Shown here piece after piece: positions 1 to 12,638 of a DNA stretch of 64,000 bases. A program made the position numbers and the translations under genes. The first letter of the stretch is position 1; every line of letters begins with the position of its first letter. This stretch comes from VXYL01 sp965199945 (GTDB lineage: Bacteria; Pseudomonadota; Gammaproteobacteria; Pseudomonadales; Azotimanducaceae). The notes beneath the pieces were generated by a model. It searched no databases and was not told where the DNA came from. It worked only from the letters and a program-made list of their open reading frames with translations. The stretch is from assembly GCA_965199945.1 (NCBI GenBank), contig OZ241354.1, positions 744,001-808,000 of the forward strand. Direction: 5' to 3'.

Positions 1-120
1 GGACGCAAGGCCGTGGACGCGCCCAGCACGCCGCACTTCTGGCTGCGCGCCGGGCTGACGCTGGCGCTGGCGGTCGGCGCCGTCGTCCTCGTGGCCAACG
101 CCGAGCGCTGGTTCTCCTGA
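1..120 (+). CDS. C-terminal end of an unidentified membrane protein (partial)
   Basis: Only the last 39 codons are in the window; the reading frame is open from the first base to TGA at 118-120. The visible tail begins GRKAVDAPSTPHFW and then has one hydrophobic segment rich in Leu, Ala and Val (about residues 17-34 of the fragment), ending NAERWFS. This looks like a final transmembrane helix with a very short tail. No family can be named from so little. It converges on the ankyrin lipoprotein gene on the other strand, with two hairpins between them. Confidence 0.6.
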   Translation, partial: GRKAVDAPSTPHFWLRAGLTLALAVGAVVLVANAERWFS

Positions 121-149
121 ACCGTCCGCGCTCGCGGAATGCACCGCGC

Positions 150-189
150 CGAGTTTGCGAAGCAAACTCGAACGCGCCCTTTGGGCGCG
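150..189. terminator. Two adjacent hairpins between convergent genes
   Basis: Positions 150-170 form a perfect 9-bp inverted repeat (CGAGTTTGC / GCAAACTCG) with a GAA loop. Positions 173-189 form a second, 7-bp one (CGCGCCC / GGGCGCG) with a TTT loop. They lie between the stop codons of two convergent genes, where a bidirectional terminator or REP-like element is expected. The first hairpin's core recurs in reverse orientation at 39194-39207. There is no T-run after either stem, so a classical intrinsic terminator is not proven. Confidence 0.45.
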
Positions 190-192
190 CGC

Positions 193-1197
193 CTACTGTT
201 GAGCGCGCAGCAGTTCGGCGGCCCGCGCCTTGCCGGCCATCGTCTCTTCTTCCTCGAGCGCAAGCTGCAACATCGAGGCGACGTACTGCGTGGTCTGCCA
301 GTCCAGCTCGGCGGCGGCGAGCGCCGTGCCGCCGTCGTCGCCCATCGCCGCGGGATCGGCGCCGTGCTCGAGCAGCATCGCCACCATGTCGGCTTGGCCG
401 ACGAAGGCCGCGGCGTGCAGCGCCGTGGAGCCGTTCTGGTAGTTGCGGCCGTTGACGTCCGCGCCAGCCTCCAGCAGCAGCGCGGCGATTTCGGCGTTGC
501 CGACGATGGCCGCCGCGGAGAGCAGCGTGACGCCGGAGTCCGGATCGCGCTTGTTGACGTCGACGCCGCCGGCGAGCAGCTTGCGCACGGCCGCCACGTT
601 GCCGGTTCCCGTGGCGAGCCAGATGTCGTCTGCGCTCGCGGCATCGAGGGCTGGCTGCAGAAGCGCGAGGACTTCCTGACGGCCTGCCTCCAGCGCCTCG
701 CGCTCGAGGTCGATCTCCAGCATGTCGAGGATGTAGCTGGTGGTCTCCCAATCCAAGGCGATCATGTCCCACGCCGTCATGCCGTTGTCGTTGCGCACGC
801 CGGCGTCGGCCCCGGCGTCGAGCAGGATGCGTGCGGCGTCGGCCTGGCCGAGGAAGGCCGTCGTCAGCAGCGCCGATCCGCCGTCGCCGCCCCGGGCGTT
901 CACGTCCGCGCCGTTCGCAAGCAGCCAGTGAACGGCTTCGTGCTGGTAGCTCGCCGCGGCCACCGTCAAGGGCGTCACGCCGACTTCGGGTTCCAGGCTG
1001 TTCAGGCTCGTGCCGGCTTGGCGATGCGCGTCGAGTGCATCGATGTCGCCGGCGGCCGCCGCTTCCCACAGCGTCGGCAACTCCGCCGGCGGCGCGGGCT
1101 CGGATTCCGGCAGCGTGGCGCAGCCGGCGAAGAACAACAGCAACAACGCGACGGCCAAGGCCGTTCGCAACGCGGCCAGCGGTTTCGCTCGGTTCAT
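193..1197 (-). CDS. Ankyrin-repeat lipoprotein
   Basis: The 334-residue protein starts with a lipoprotein signal: a hydrophobic core followed by FFAGC, with the lipidated Cys at residue 26. It is therefore probably anchored in the inner or outer membrane, facing the periplasm. The rest is ankyrin repeats (LLANGADVNARG, LLDAGADAG, LLEAGADVNGRN, LLEHGADPAAMG). It has two similar halves: each ends in an LDW-(E/Q)TT linker followed by an acidic helix, which points to an internal duplication of about 150 residues. Ankyrin proteins bind other proteins; the partner is not known. The gene lies 26 bp downstream of the cytochrome c' gene on the same strand, so the two may be co-transcribed. Confidence 0.85.
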   Translation of the reverse strand: MNRAKPLAALRTALAVALLLLFFAGCATLPESEPAPPAELPTLWEAAAAGDIDALDAHRQAGTSLNSLEPEVGVTPLTVAAASYQHEAVHWLLANGADVNARGGDGGSALLTTAFLGQADAARILLDAGADAGVRNDNGMTAWDMIALDWETTSYILDMLEIDLEREALEAGRQEVLALLQPALDAASADDIWLATGTGNVAAVRKLLAGGVDVNKRDPDSGVTLLSAAAIVGNAEIAALLLEAGADVNGRNYQNGSTALHAAAFVGQADMVAMLLEHGADPAAMGDDGGTALAAAELDWQTTQYVASMLQLALEEEETMAGKARAAELLRAQQ

Positions 1198-1223
1198 GTC
1201 GAGATTCCTTCTGGTTGCGGATC

Positions 1224-1649
1224 TTACTCGGCGCGATAGTCGTCGTGGCAGCCCTTGCAGGCTTGGCCGACATCGCGCAGCGCCATGCCGATCTGCATCG
1301 GCTCGCCGGAGGCGGCGGCATCGCGCATTGCGCCAGCCGCTTCCCTGAAGGCGGCCAGCTTGGCCTGGAAGTCCTCGGGATTCTCCCAGACCGCCGGCAG
1401 CGTGTCGCCGCCCTCGGCGCCGGCCGGGAACAGCGTCGGGGCGATTTCCGCCAAGTCCGCCAGCGCATTGGCGTGGACGGCGGCATGGCCGGCGTGCTCA
1501 ACCTTGCCGCGCACGATGTCGGCGAGCGCCTGCATGTGTCCGCCCACCGCGGCCATGACGTGCTGCCGGTAGTCCACCTGCCCTTCGGACGCGACAGCGC
1601 CGATGGCGAGAAACGCCAGCGCGGCGGCGCCTGCTTTCGCTTTGTTCAT
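1224..1649 (-). CDS. Cytochrome c' family protein
   Basis: The 141-residue product has an N-terminal signal peptide (MNKAKAGAAALAFLAIGAVA) for export to the periplasm. Its single haem-binding site CKGCH (Cys131, Cys134, His135) lies close to the C-terminus, the arrangement typical of the four-helix-bundle cytochromes c'. The rest is helical and Ala-rich, as expected. Cytochromes c' bind NO, CO or accept electrons; the exact role here is unknown. The ATG at 1649 was chosen because it gives a clean signal peptide. The open frame continues much further upstream only as an antisense shadow of the neighbouring gene. Confidence 0.85.
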   Translation of the reverse strand: MNKAKAGAAALAFLAIGAVASEGQVDYRQHVMAAVGGHMQALADIVRGKVEHAGHAAVHANALADLAEIAPTLFPAGAEGGDTLPAVWENPEDFQAKLAAFREAAGAMRDAAASGEPMQIGMALRDVGQACKGCHDDYRAE

Positions 1650-1741
1650 AGTTGACTCCGTTCTTGATTCCTCGGCGCGTAGTGTAGTGCAGCGCTCCCC
1701 CTGTGCCCTTTCTCGCCTACGGTTTCCGCAGGCGGTCTTGG

Positions 1742-3349
1742 CTACGGTTCCGCAGGCGGCGCATCTTCCGGGCAGGCGTCGCCCTCCGGCACGCGCTCGC
1801 CGTCCTCGCAGGTGCGCATGCAGTTCTCGGCGGCAGGCGCCACGGTACCGTCGGCGCAGGCCTGCCAGTTCCTCTTGAGGGCCATGTACGCCGTCGCCGG
1901 CGCCGTCCGCGCGGCGCTGCCGTGGGCGATCAGCTTGCGGATCCAGCCGTCGCCCTTGGTAAGCAGGTAGAGCTCGCCTTCGTGGTCGATGCCGAGGCGG
2001 GCGTCCACGCGGGGGAAGGTCGGGTTGTAGGGGTTGGGGAAGCCGGCGACATCGACCAGATCGCGCTCTTCGCCGTCGAAGAACAGGCGGACTTCGACGA
2101 TGGTTTCCGGCTCGCTGGGGGTCAAGTCTTCGATGTCGATGGCGAAGACGCGGCCACGCGGGAAGTCCGTGAACACGTAGCGGCCGTAGAGCGCCGGAAT
2201 CCCAGTGCCGCGGTAGACGTAGCCGCCGCCAATGGCGAAGCCTTCGTCGTGGTCGTACTGCGCCACCGGGTAGACGAAGCCTGGCCGGTCTGGTTCGGGC
2301 AAGGGATACACCGGGCCGAGCGGTGTGCCGTATTCGCGTCCGGTGGCGAAGGTGCCTTCGCGCAGCCGCCAGCCGTAGTTGGCGCCGGCGACGCCCAGGT
2401 TCACCTCTTCCAATTGATCCTGGCCGATGTCGCCGATGAACATGCGGCCATCCGCATCCCAGGAGAACTGCTGCGGATGGCGCAGCCCGTAGGCCCAGAT
2501 TTCGCCCGCCGCGCCCTCGGTGTCGACGAACGGATTGCTGGCGGGAATGCCGTAGCGCGCGCCGTCCGAGCCGCCGAGCGGATCGATGCGGGCAATCGCG
2601 CCGAGCGGCGTCGCCAGGCTCTGGGCGTTGTCGCGGGGATCGTCCGCGGCCCCGCCGTCGCCGAAGCAGATGTACAACAGCCCGTCGTCCTCGTCGCCCT
2701 CCCCGGCGGTTGGGTCGAAGGCGATGGCGCCGATGTTGTGGTTCGGCGCGAACTGCCCGACGCGCAGCACCTCCCGGGACGTTCCGGCAAAGACCCCGGC
2801 GCTCGGATCGTCCGCCGTCCACTCGCGGAGCACGCTCTCCTGGACGTTGGCCGCGTCCTCGGCATAGTCGGCGACGCCGCTTTCGGGGCTGGCGTCGAAT
2901 GCCGTGTAGAGCTTGCCGTAGCCCGGCGTGTCGGGAACCGCGAACTGCGGGTGGAAGGCGAAGCCCATGAAGCCGGCCTCGTTGGGGAAGGCGGAGCTGT
3001 CGAAGCCGACGTCTTCCGCGCGCAGGTCCAAGTACACGCTCGGCGTCGTGCCCTCGGCATTCGTCAGGTACAGCACGCCGCGGATGTCGTTGAAGGCGAG
3101 ACGCGCCGAGCCGGGCACGGGCATCAGGTACTGGATGCGCGCGTAGGCGTTGTTGGTGCCGCCGGGGCGCGCCGGATCTTCGGTTCGGGGCGCGCGCACG
3201 AAGGGCGTCGCCGCCACCGCCAGCGTTCCCTTCTCGATCCTTGCCGGCAGCGGATCGGCAATCGCCTGCTGCGCACCGGCCGGCGTGGCCAACGCTGCCA
3301 GCGCCGCCAACAGGACGGTGCGCACCGTGTTCCTTGCCGCATGGGCCAC
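1742..3349 (-). CDS. Secreted PQQ-dependent glucose/sorbosone dehydrogenase family protein
   Basis: This 535-residue protein resembles soluble aldose/sorbosone dehydrogenases, six-bladed beta-propellers that use PQQ in the periplasm. Supporting segments are FMGFAFHPQF near the start of the propeller, QFAPNHNIGAIAFDP, LLYICFGDGG, IWAYGLRHPQQFSWD, FIGDIGQDQLEEVNL, GANYGWRLREG and YRGTGIPALYGRYVFTD. The start is a GTG at 3349 behind a good GGAGGT ribosome site, giving a signal peptide ending ATPAGAQQ. The C-terminal 45 residues hold five Cys and are acidic, an extra tail of unknown role. The substrate cannot be told from the sequence. Confidence 0.85.
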   Translation of the reverse strand: MAHAARNTVRTVLLAALAALATPAGAQQAIADPLPARIEKGTLAVAATPFVRAPRTEDPARPGGTNNAYARIQYLMPVPGSARLAFNDIRGVLYLTNAEGTTPSVYLDLRAEDVGFDSSAFPNEAGFMGFAFHPQFAVPDTPGYGKLYTAFDASPESGVADYAEDAANVQESVLREWTADDPSAGVFAGTSREVLRVGQFAPNHNIGAIAFDPTAGEGDEDDGLLYICFGDGGAADDPRDNAQSLATPLGAIARIDPLGGSDGARYGIPASNPFVDTEGAAGEIWAYGLRHPQQFSWDADGRMFIGDIGQDQLEEVNLGVAGANYGWRLREGTFATGREYGTPLGPVYPLPEPDRPGFVYPVAQYDHDEGFAIGGGYVYRGTGIPALYGRYVFTDFPRGRVFAIDIEDLTPSEPETIVEVRLFFDGEERDLVDVAGFPNPYNPTFPRVDARLGIDHEGELYLLTKGDGWIRKLIAHGSAARTAPATAYMALKRNWQACADGTVAPAAENCMRTCEDGERVPEGDACPEDAPPAEP

Positions 3350-3502
3350 TTGGACCTCCGCCTCCGAGCAGGCGCAATCATCATACGCAAGCCCCGCCGA
3401 CAATGAACGCCGCTCAACTTGAAGCTGGCGCGAGTCTCCCAATCGGCGCGGCGCCGGGCGCGTAGACTGCCGCGCAGTCGCCGCCACGCAGCTTGTGTAC
3501 GC

Positions 3503-7168
<3,666 letters not shown>

Positions 7169-7244
7169 ACGGCTGGGTCATCTGCCGGAACGCCGAGTGC
7201 GATAGGCTTGGCGCGTTGGCCCAAGATCGGCGAGGAGGCGCGGC

Positions 7245-8131
7245 ATGGCGGAGCAGATGGAACGCATGCGTTCCGGGGCGGGCTTCATTGCGGCCTTGGA
7301 CCAGAGCGGCGGCAGCACGCCCAAGGCGCTGCGGCTCTACGGCGTCGACGACGCGGAATACGCCGGCGACGACGAACAGATGTTCGATCTCGTCCATGCC
7401 ATGCGCACCCGCATCGTCGCCAACGAACGCTTCGACGGGAACCGCGTGCTCGGCGCGATTCTCTTCCAGGACACGCTCGACCGGCAGATCGACGGCATGG
7501 CGAGCAGCGAATACCTGTGGCGGCGCAAGCGCATCCTGCCCTTCCTGAAGGTGGATCACGGCCTGGCCGACGAACAAGACGGCGTGCAGCGCATGAAGCC
7601 GTTCGCGGACCTCGCCGAGCGGCTGCCGGCGGCGAAGGCGAAGGACACCTTCGGCACCAAGATGCGCTCGGTCGTCAAGGCCGCCGACCCACGCGGCATC
7701 CGCGCCGTGGTCGAGCAGCAGTTCGCGCTCGCCACGGAGATTCTCGGCTTCGGGCTGACGCCGATCATCGAACCGGAAGTGGACATCCATGCGCCGGAGA
7801 AGGCGCGCTGCGAGGCGCTGCTGCGCGAGGAACTTCGGAGGGCGCTCGCGGCCCTTGGCGGCGACGCGCCGGTGATGTTCAAGCTGACGCTGCCGGAAGA
7901 GGCGGACTACTACCGGGAGTTCTGCGCCATGCCCGGGTGCTGCGCGTGGTGGCGCTCTCCGGCGGCTACTCCCGCGAGGCGGCGAACGCCAAGCTCGCCG
8001 CCAACCACGGCGTGATCGCGAGCTTTTCGCGGGCGCTCACCGAAGGCCTGCGCCGCGAGCAGAGCGAGGCCGAGTTCTCGCGCCTGCTGGACGCTTCAAT
8101 CGGCAGCATCGAAGCGGCATCGGCCACCTGA
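7245..8131 (+). pseudogene. Class I fructose-bisphosphate aldolase, interrupted by a one-base frameshift
   Basis: Would split fructose-1,6-bisphosphate in glycolysis/gluconeogenesis through a Schiff-base Lys. The first frame encodes the N-terminal three quarters (GAGFIAALDQSGGSTPKAL, ILPFLKVDHGLADE, FGLTPIIEPEVDIH). It leaves the family pattern after YYREFC near 7925. From there the next frame supplies the missing C-terminus (HARVLRVVALSGGYSR, NHGVIASFSRALTEGL, DASIGSIEAASAT). Adding one base (for example a C in TGCGCC near 7928) restores a 295-residue protein, the usual length. ATG 7245 follows a GAGGAG ribosome site. Either a sequencing error or a recent mutation; conservation of both halves argues against old decay. 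Confidence 0.85.
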
Positions 8132-8270
8132 AGTTGGCCTCGGCGCCGCGCCGGTGGAGCCTGGGCCATCCTGCGCCCGCCCTCCGAGAACGCAGGCGCA
8201 AGGGCGCGTGTAACTGCCAAGCGCTCAAGCTACGATAGGCGGCATCTTCAATGCCACTTGGGCCACGACC

Positions 8271-9377
8271 ATGACATCCATGCTGCCGAAGAGCGTCACG
8301 ATCACCGACGACACCATGCGCGAGGGGCTGCAGATCGAGAGCCCGGACATTCCCGTCTCCGAAAAGCTGCGGCTGCTCGACGCCCTGGGCGAGACCGGTG
8401 CCAAGGTGATCTCCATCGGCTCCTTCGCCCATCCCAAGTGGACGCCGTCGATGGCCTGCATCGACGACATCGCTGAGCAGTTCGTGCCGAAGCCGGGCAT
8501 CAAGTACACCGCCGCCGTGTTCAACAAGAAGGGCTTCGACCGCGCGGACTCCTACTATCCGAAGATCGACGTGCGTGGGCGGCGCTTCGGCACGCACGTG
8601 GAGCTGTGCGATTCCTTCGCCCGCCGCAACTACAACCGCACCCAGGCGCAGCAGATCGCCGGCATGGACGCCTCCATCGCCGGCGCCAAGGCGGCCGGCG
8701 CGCAATCCGCTTCCGTGGCCCTCGGCAATCCCTTCGGCTCCAACTTCGAGGGCCCGTTCAGTCTCGAGCAGCGCATGGAACTGCTGGCGCTGATGGTCGG
8801 CAAGTGGCACGACGCCGGGATTGCCGTGAAGAAGGTCTCGTTTCTCGACGCCATGGGCTGGAACATGCCCCACGAAGTGCGCGAGACGATTGCCGCCATC
8901 CGCGAGCGCTGGCCGGAAGTGGAGACCTTCCACATGCATCTGCACAACACCCGGGGCGCCACGATGGCGAGCTTCTACGAGGCGCTCATGCTCGGCGCCA
9001 CCGAGTTCGACACCTCCATCGGCGGCATGGGCGGCTGCCCCTACTGCGGCAACGGCCGCGCCGCTGGCCATGTTCCGACGGAGGACTTCGTCCACATGTG
9101 CCACGAAATGGGCATCGAGACCGGCTACGACCTCGACAAGCTCATCGAGGCGGCGGCCATCGCCGAAGAGGTGGTGGGGCATCCGCTGTGGGGGCACGTC
9201 TCCAAGGGTGGGCCACGGCCGCGGGACGACAAGGATCTGTACCCGCTGAACATGCCGTTCGTGGAATCCCTTGAAGAGGCCTCCCACTTCCGCCGCGGGC
9301 CCTCGGTGTACGAAGGCCAGATCTCGCCTTGGCAGCAGGGCAGCGCCCTCATCGACGGCGAACGCGCCAGCGCGTGA
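8271..9377 (+). CDS. HMG-CoA lyase / pyruvate carboxyltransferase family protein
   Basis: A 368-residue HMGL-like TIM-barrel enzyme that makes or breaks a C-C bond next to an acyl-CoA or 2-oxo acid. Visible family features are VTITDDTMREGLQIE (metal-binding Asp, catalytic Arg), the FHMHLHNTRGATMAS segment with paired metal-binding His, and GGMGGCPYCGNGRAAGHV, which matches the HMG-CoA lyase Cys loop. It is longer than typical HMG-CoA lyase (about 300) because of a C-terminal extension with HPLWGHVSKGGPRPR. Similar proteins are annotated as HMG-CoA lyase or as citramalate/citramalyl-CoA enzymes; the substrate is open. A stable hairpin follows the stop. Confidence 0.85.
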   Translation: MTSMLPKSVTITDDTMREGLQIESPDIPVSEKLRLLDALGETGAKVISIGSFAHPKWTPSMACIDDIAEQFVPKPGIKYTAAVFNKKGFDRADSYYPKIDVRGRRFGTHVELCDSFARRNYNRTQAQQIAGMDASIAGAKAAGAQSASVALGNPFGSNFEGPFSLEQRMELLALMVGKWHDAGIAVKKVSFLDAMGWNMPHEVRETIAAIRERWPEVETFHMHLHNTRGATMASFYEALMLGATEFDTSIGGMGGCPYCGNGRAAGHVPTEDFVHMCHEMGIETGYDLDKLIEAAAIAEEVVGHPLWGHVSKGGPRPRDDKDLYPLNMPFVESLEEASHFRRGPSVYEGQISPWQQGSALIDGERASA

Positions 9378-9390
9378 TTCCGGGCCGAGC

Positions 9391-9408
9391 CGTCACCGGG
9401 CGGTGACG
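9391..9408 (+). terminator. Hairpin after the HMGL-family gene
   Basis: A perfect 7-bp inverted repeat, CGTCACC / GGTGACG with a GGGC loop, begins 14 bases after the stop codon. It lacks a T-run, so it may be a weak terminator or an RNA-stabilising 3' end. Confidence 0.35.
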
Positions 9409-9551
9409 ACCGCCGCAGCGGCGCGTTCGGTCGGACCTCGCCGCGACATGCCGAGGCGCGCTGCTGCTCTGCATCGGCGTGACCCGCAACCGTTGCTTCG
9501 GCGTGGCGGCTCGGCGTCCAAGGCGTTCTCGGTTCAAGCGGTAGACGACGG

Positions 9552-11021
9552 ATGACTCTGGTGTCGGAGCCGGCGCGGAGCGGCTACGACCTGATCGTCG
9601 TTGGGGCCGGGCCCGCCGGCTTGACGGTGGCCCGCAAGCTGGAGGCGCTGACGGATCTGAGAGTTCTGATCGTCGAGAGCGGCGTCGAAAACGTCGGCGT
9701 GGCGCGGGAACTCGCCAAGGTCCAAGCCGAGGGCGACTTCCCGGCGCCCTACTTCGCAACGCACAGTCAGCGCGTCTTCGGCGGCACATCCAACGTCTGG
9801 CAGGGTTGGTGCGCGGTGCTCGACGAGCGCCCCTTTCTTGCCGACGAATGGCCTTTTCGATACCGCGAACTCTACGGCTACTACCCGGAAGCGGCGCGCA
9901 TCTTGGGCGTGCCGCGAGTCGTCCACGAGCGCTCCGAAGTGGCACTTGACGAAACCAACGGGAACGTCGTCTATCGACCGTGGTACTTCAGCAGCCCCGT
10001 TCGCTTCGGCTGGCACGGCGATCTCCTTGGGGGCCAAGCGCGGCTCGGCGCCGGGAACTGGGTGCGGAACAGCGCGACGGTGGACGTTCTGCTTGGCCAC
10101 ACGGCCCTGCGACTGGCAACGCGGGACGGCGCGGTCGAGGGCGTGTCGCTGGTGCGTTCCAACGCCGACGCCAAGTCGTCCCACGTTGCCGCGGAGCGCA
10201 TCGTGCTCGCCGCTGGCAGCATTCAGAACGCCCGCCTGCTGCTGCTCTCGCTGGGCAAGGAGCGCTCGCCGGCGCTAGGCCGCTACCTCGTCGAGCACCC
10301 CCATATCTACGATTGCGGCCGTCTCGAAATCGACCAGGCGGTGGCGGAACAGGTCATGGATCGCTCTCGCCGACGCCTAGCCAACCCGTATTTCGCCACC
10401 AAGCCCGCCAACGACGCCGCGCCCCGAGAGCCCCAAGAAGAGACTGTGGCGCACGGGATTGGGTTGTCCTCGTCGTTCAGCAACGAACACGCCCTTGGCT
10501 CGGCCACGATGGAGCTTGCCACGCTGCATCCTGCCGAAGCGCTGCTTGCCGGACGACGAAGGCCGGCCTTCGCCACGGCGACGGTCGTCCGGGCGGAAAT
10601 GACGCCGGTCGACAGCAACCACGTCGCGCTCTCGAGCTCCGGTATGGATTTCCTGGGCCAACCTCGCGCTCGCGTTGCCATGACGTTCGACGTCGCCGCC
10701 GTGAAGAGAGCCGTGGCACTGCTCAACGCCGAGTTGGTTCGCGCCGGCATCGGCCGCTTCCAATGGCACGACCACGAACCCAGCTTCGTGCGCGGGAGAG
10801 GGCCGTTCGTCACCGGCGAAGGCCACTTGATGGGCACCACGCGCATGGGGAAGGACCCAAGCCGATCGGTGACGGACGCCGTCGGCCGAGTCCACGGCTT
10901 CTCGAACCTCTACGTCGCGGGTTCGTCCTTGTTCCCCGCCTCCAGCGCAGCCAATCCGACGTTGACGATTGTCGCGCTGGCGCTGCGGCTGGCCGAACAC
11001 TTGGCGGGCGCGGGTCAATGA
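9552..11021 (+). CDS. GMC-family FAD-dependent oxidoreductase (copy 1)
   Basis: A 489-residue flavoprotein of the glucose-methanol-choline family, which oxidises alcohols or sugars and passes electrons to FAD. The N-terminal FAD site is IVVGAGPAGLTVA (Gly18, Gly20, Gly23), followed by the ribose-binding acidic residue in LIVESG. The C-terminus has the second conserved FAD segment, VAGSSLFPASSAANPTLTI, and GTTRMG before it, a GMC hallmark. Substrate unknown. A close paralogue follows 91 bp downstream; both share long near-identical stretches such as VHGFSNLYVAGSSLFPASS, so this is a tandem duplication. Confidence 0.85.
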   Translation: MTLVSEPARSGYDLIVVGAGPAGLTVARKLEALTDLRVLIVESGVENVGVARELAKVQAEGDFPAPYFATHSQRVFGGTSNVWQGWCAVLDERPFLADEWPFRYRELYGYYPEAARILGVPRVVHERSEVALDETNGNVVYRPWYFSSPVRFGWHGDLLGGQARLGAGNWVRNSATVDVLLGHTALRLATRDGAVEGVSLVRSNADAKSSHVAAERIVLAAGSIQNARLLLLSLGKERSPALGRYLVEHPHIYDCGRLEIDQAVAEQVMDRSRRRLANPYFATKPANDAAPREPQEETVAHGIGLSSSFSNEHALGSATMELATLHPAEALLAGRRRPAFATATVVRAEMTPVDSNHVALSSSGMDFLGQPRARVAMTFDVAAVKRAVALLNAELVRAGIGRFQWHDHEPSFVRGRGPFVTGEGHLMGTTRMGKDPSRSVTDAVGRVHGFSNLYVAGSSLFPASSAANPTLTIVALALRLAEHLAGAGQ

Positions 11022-11112
11022 AACCAGCGCACAGTTCTCGCTTGGGCCCCCTCGCTCGCGTCGCCACGACATTCGAAGCGTTGCCGGAAACCGTGCCCAG
11101 GTCGATGAACAG

Positions 11113-12560
11113 ATGACCGTGGTGGCACAGCCGGCCCGGAGCGGCTACGACGTGATCGTCGTAGGCGGCGGGCCCGCCGGCGTGACGTTGGCCAAGAAAC
11201 TGGCGGAGCTGACGGATCTCAGAGTTCTCATCGTCGAGAGCGGCGTCGAAGACGTCGGTGTTGCGCAGGAACTCGCCAAGGTTCAGGCCGCGGGCGACTT
11301 GCGTCCGGCCTACTACGCCAACCACAGCCAGCGCCTCTTCGGCGGCACGTCCAACATCTGGCACGGTTGGTGCGCGGTGCTCGACGAGCGCCCCTTTCTG
11401 GGCAACGAGTGGCCTTTCCCATACGGCGAGCTCAAGGGCTACTACCCAGAAGCCGCGCGCATCTTGAATGTGCCGTCCATCGTCCACGAGCGGCCGGAGG
11501 CGGTCTTGGACGGCACCGAAGGAAACGTCGTCTACCGGCCGTGGTATTTCAGCAGCCCTGTTCGCTTCGGTTGGCATGGCGAAGCCACCGAAGGCGAGGC
11601 CGGACGCTGGGTGCGGGACAGCGCGTCCGTGGACCTTCTGCTCGGTCACACGGTCACGCGACTGGCCAGCCGGGATGGCGCGGTCGAACGCGTGTCGCTG
11701 GTCCGCTCCAACGCCGACGCCGAGCCGTTTCAGGTCGCCGGGGACCGCGTCGTCCTCGCCGCAGGGGGCATTCAGAACGCCCGTCTGCTGCTGCTCTCTG
11801 GGGGGGGGGGGGGGGGGGGGGGAACAATGGCCACTTGCCGGCGTTGGGCCGCCACCTCGCCGATCACCCCCACTTGTACAACTTGGGCCATCTCGAAATC
11901 GACAGGGCGGCAGCGGAGAGCGTCATGGATCGCTCTCGCACGATTCACACGCTTGAATCAGATGTCCCGCACGCCGAACGCGTGGCGCACGGGATTGGGC
12001 TGTCCTCGTCGTTCAGCAACGAACGATCCGTGCTCTCCGCAACTGCCATACTCGTCGAGCCGTCGCCTGTTCAGGCGCTGCTCGCCGGGCGTCGACGGCC
12101 GGCCTTCCACACCCAAATTACCGTCAGAGCGGAAATGGCGCCGACCGAGGACAACAACGTCGGGCTCTCGAACACGGAGAAAGACCATCTCGGTCAACCC
12201 CGCGCTCGCGTTGCCATGCGGTTCGACCTTGCCGCCGTGGAGCAGGTCCTGAAACTGCTCAATGCCGAGTTGGTTCGCGCCGGCATCGGCCGCTTCCATT
12301 TCCGCGGCGGCAAACCCAGCTTCGCGTACAAGAGAGGAGTTCCGTTCGTCAATGGCGGAGGCCACTTGATGGGCACCACGCGCATGGGAAGGACCCAAGC
12401 CGAATCGGTGACGGACGCCGCCGGCCGAGTCCACGGCTTCTCGAACCTCTACGTCGCGGGTTCGTCCTTGTTCCCCGCCTCCAGCGCGGCCAATCCGACC
12501 TTGACGATTGTGGCGCTGGCGCTGCGGCTGGCGGACCACTTGGCGGGGCGCGCGCAATGA
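11113..12560 (+). pseudogene. GMC-family FAD-dependent oxidoreductase (copy 2), frame broken by a 23-base G run
   Basis: Paralogue of the upstream GMC gene. ATG 11113 begins MTVVAQPARSGYDVIVVGGG with the same FAD motif. The frame is good to NARLLLLS (about residue 229), then enters an uninterrupted run of 23 G at 11800-11822. Beyond it the matching sequence (PALGRHLADHPHLYNLGHL through VAGSSLFPASSAANPTLTI) is in a different frame. A run of 24 or 21 G would rejoin the halves into a protein of about 482 residues, near the 489 of copy 1. Copy 1 has a mixed sequence (LGKERS) at this point, so the G run replaced it. It could be a slippage site for phase variation or a sequencing/assembly artefact. 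Confidence 0.8.
11800..11822. repeat. Homopolymer run of 23 G inside a GMC oxidoreductase gene
   Basis: Twenty-three consecutive G between TCTCT and AACAATGG. It shifts the host gene out of frame by one base. Runs of this length are rare in bacterial coding sequence and mutate fast by slippage. Poly-G is also a known failure mode of two-colour short-read sequencing, so raw read support is needed before it is believed. Confidence 0.9.
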
Positions 12561-12638
12561 ACCGGTGCGCAGCCATCGGCTGGGCACGGAGGCATGTTTC
12601 CAAGGGCGGGCTGCGCCCTGATCGACGGCGACGGCCCG

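Noticed and set aside
11800..11822. G run as a CRISPR or tandem-repeat remnant
   Set aside because: It is a pure homopolymer with no spacers or repeat units.
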